Of a stretch of 5,945 bases of DNA, positions 5,799 through 5,945 are shown piece after piece. Where the stretch lies: contig URMK01000125.1 in assembly GCA_900548905.1 (NCBI GenBank), forward strand, positions 1 to 5,945. Direction: 5' to 3'. Position 1 is the stretch's first letter; each line of letters begins with the position of its first letter. This DNA is from an uncultured Lachnospiraceae bacterium. GTDB lineage: Bacteria; Bacillota; Clostridia; Lachnospirales; Lachnospiraceae. The position numbers were made by a program, and so were the translations under genes. The notes beneath the pieces were generated by a model that did no database searches, had not been told where the DNA came from, and saw only the letters and a list, made by a program, of their open reading frames with translations.

Positions 5799-5819
5799 AG
5801 ATAAGAATATTGTTGTCAA
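5791..5819 (-). promoter_or_regulatory. Promoter of the MarR-MATE-WYL-WYL unit
   Basis: On the minus strand a perfect TTGACA at 5819-5814 is followed, after 17 bases, by TAAATT at 5796-5791. The -10 matches consensus at four of six positions, and all of it lies inside the operator palindrome. No other promoter was recognised between here and the last WYL gene. All three downstream junctions are tight or overlapping, so one transcript probably covers four genes. Confidence 0.75.
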
Positions 5820-5830
5820 GAAATATTGTT
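5806..5830. repeat. Direct repeat pair around the -35 element
   Basis: AATATTGTT occurs at 5806-5814 and again at 5822-5830, a 16-base period, flanking and touching the -35 hexamer. It could be a second binding site for a regulator on one face of the helix, or simple AT-rich similarity. Confidence 0.4.
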
Positions 5831-5945
5831 ATTCAACATTCTTCCGATTCGCCTGTGTGATAACGATATTCCGGTCACAGCGGATCCCTCCCTCTTTGCC
5901 GGTGTGTACCTCCCGCTCCCCGCCCCTTTTGCGCTTCCGCCGGGC
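5829..5945 (-). CDS. Possible 3' end of an unidentified minus-strand gene
   Basis: A minus-strand frame is open from the window edge for 38 codons to a TAA at 5831-5829 and contains no ATG, GTG or TTG, so it would have to begin outside. About two thirds of its third positions are G or C. Base composition drops sharply near its stop, where the AT-rich promoter of the MarR unit begins, as expected at a gene end. The residues are strongly basic at first, then GGIRCDRNIVITQANR. I do not recognise a family. Two other frames across the same stretch are also open, so the call is weak. Confidence 0.3.
   Translation of the reverse strand, partial: ARRKRKRGGEREVHTGKEGGIRCDRNIVITQANRKNVE

Noticed and set aside
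1..5945. Defence island, CRISPR, toxin-antitoxin or mobile element
   Set aside because: WYL and CPBP (Abi) proteins can occur in defence contexts, but no nuclease, effector, integrase, transposase or repeat array is visible here.

Overview
The window looks like an ordinary stretch of chromosome from a Clostridia-type Bacillota, most likely a gut Lachnospiraceae. Signs of this are strong AGGAGG-like ribosome binding sites, sigma-A promoters (TTGACT-17-TATAGT and TTGACA-17-TAAATT), roughly balanced base composition and the style of the proteins. The taxonomic call is an inference; there is no rRNA or marker gene here.

Two transcription units converge. The left unit (about 72-1692, plus strand) starts at a well-formed promoter. 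It encodes a HAD-superfamily phosphatase with a GTG start and then a CPBP-family intramembrane protease. A 28-codon ORF bridges the gap between them, overlapping the first gene's stop and ending in an ATGA overlap with the second gene's start.

The right unit (5752 down to 1670, minus strand) is a compact four-gene set: a MarR-family repressor, a MATE-family multidrug/cation antiporter, and two different WYL-domain proteins (431 and 321 residues). Its promoter carries a perfect 14+14 bp inverted repeat across the -10 element. That is the expected layout for an autorepressing MarR that also controls the pump, as in mepR-mepA of Staphylococcus aureus. The pump stop overlaps the first WYL start by 17 bp. 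The two WYL genes are 3 bp apart, with the ribosome binding site of the second spanning the stop of the first. The four products are therefore probably made together. The attachment of two WYL ligand-sensor-type proteins to a MarR/MATE efflux operon is the most interesting feature.

The units meet tail to tail with a 23 bp overlap of coding sequence (1670-1692) and no recognisable intrinsic terminator between them. Two sizeable stem-loops lie inside coding sequence of the right unit: one at the 3' end of the MarR gene and one in the second WYL gene. The edges are poorly resolved: 1-71 holds no convincing gene, and 5829-5945 may be the 3' end of another minus-strand gene. I saw no tRNA, rRNA, insertion sequence, CRISPR array or attachment site. 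No stretch over 300 bases lacks a gene.
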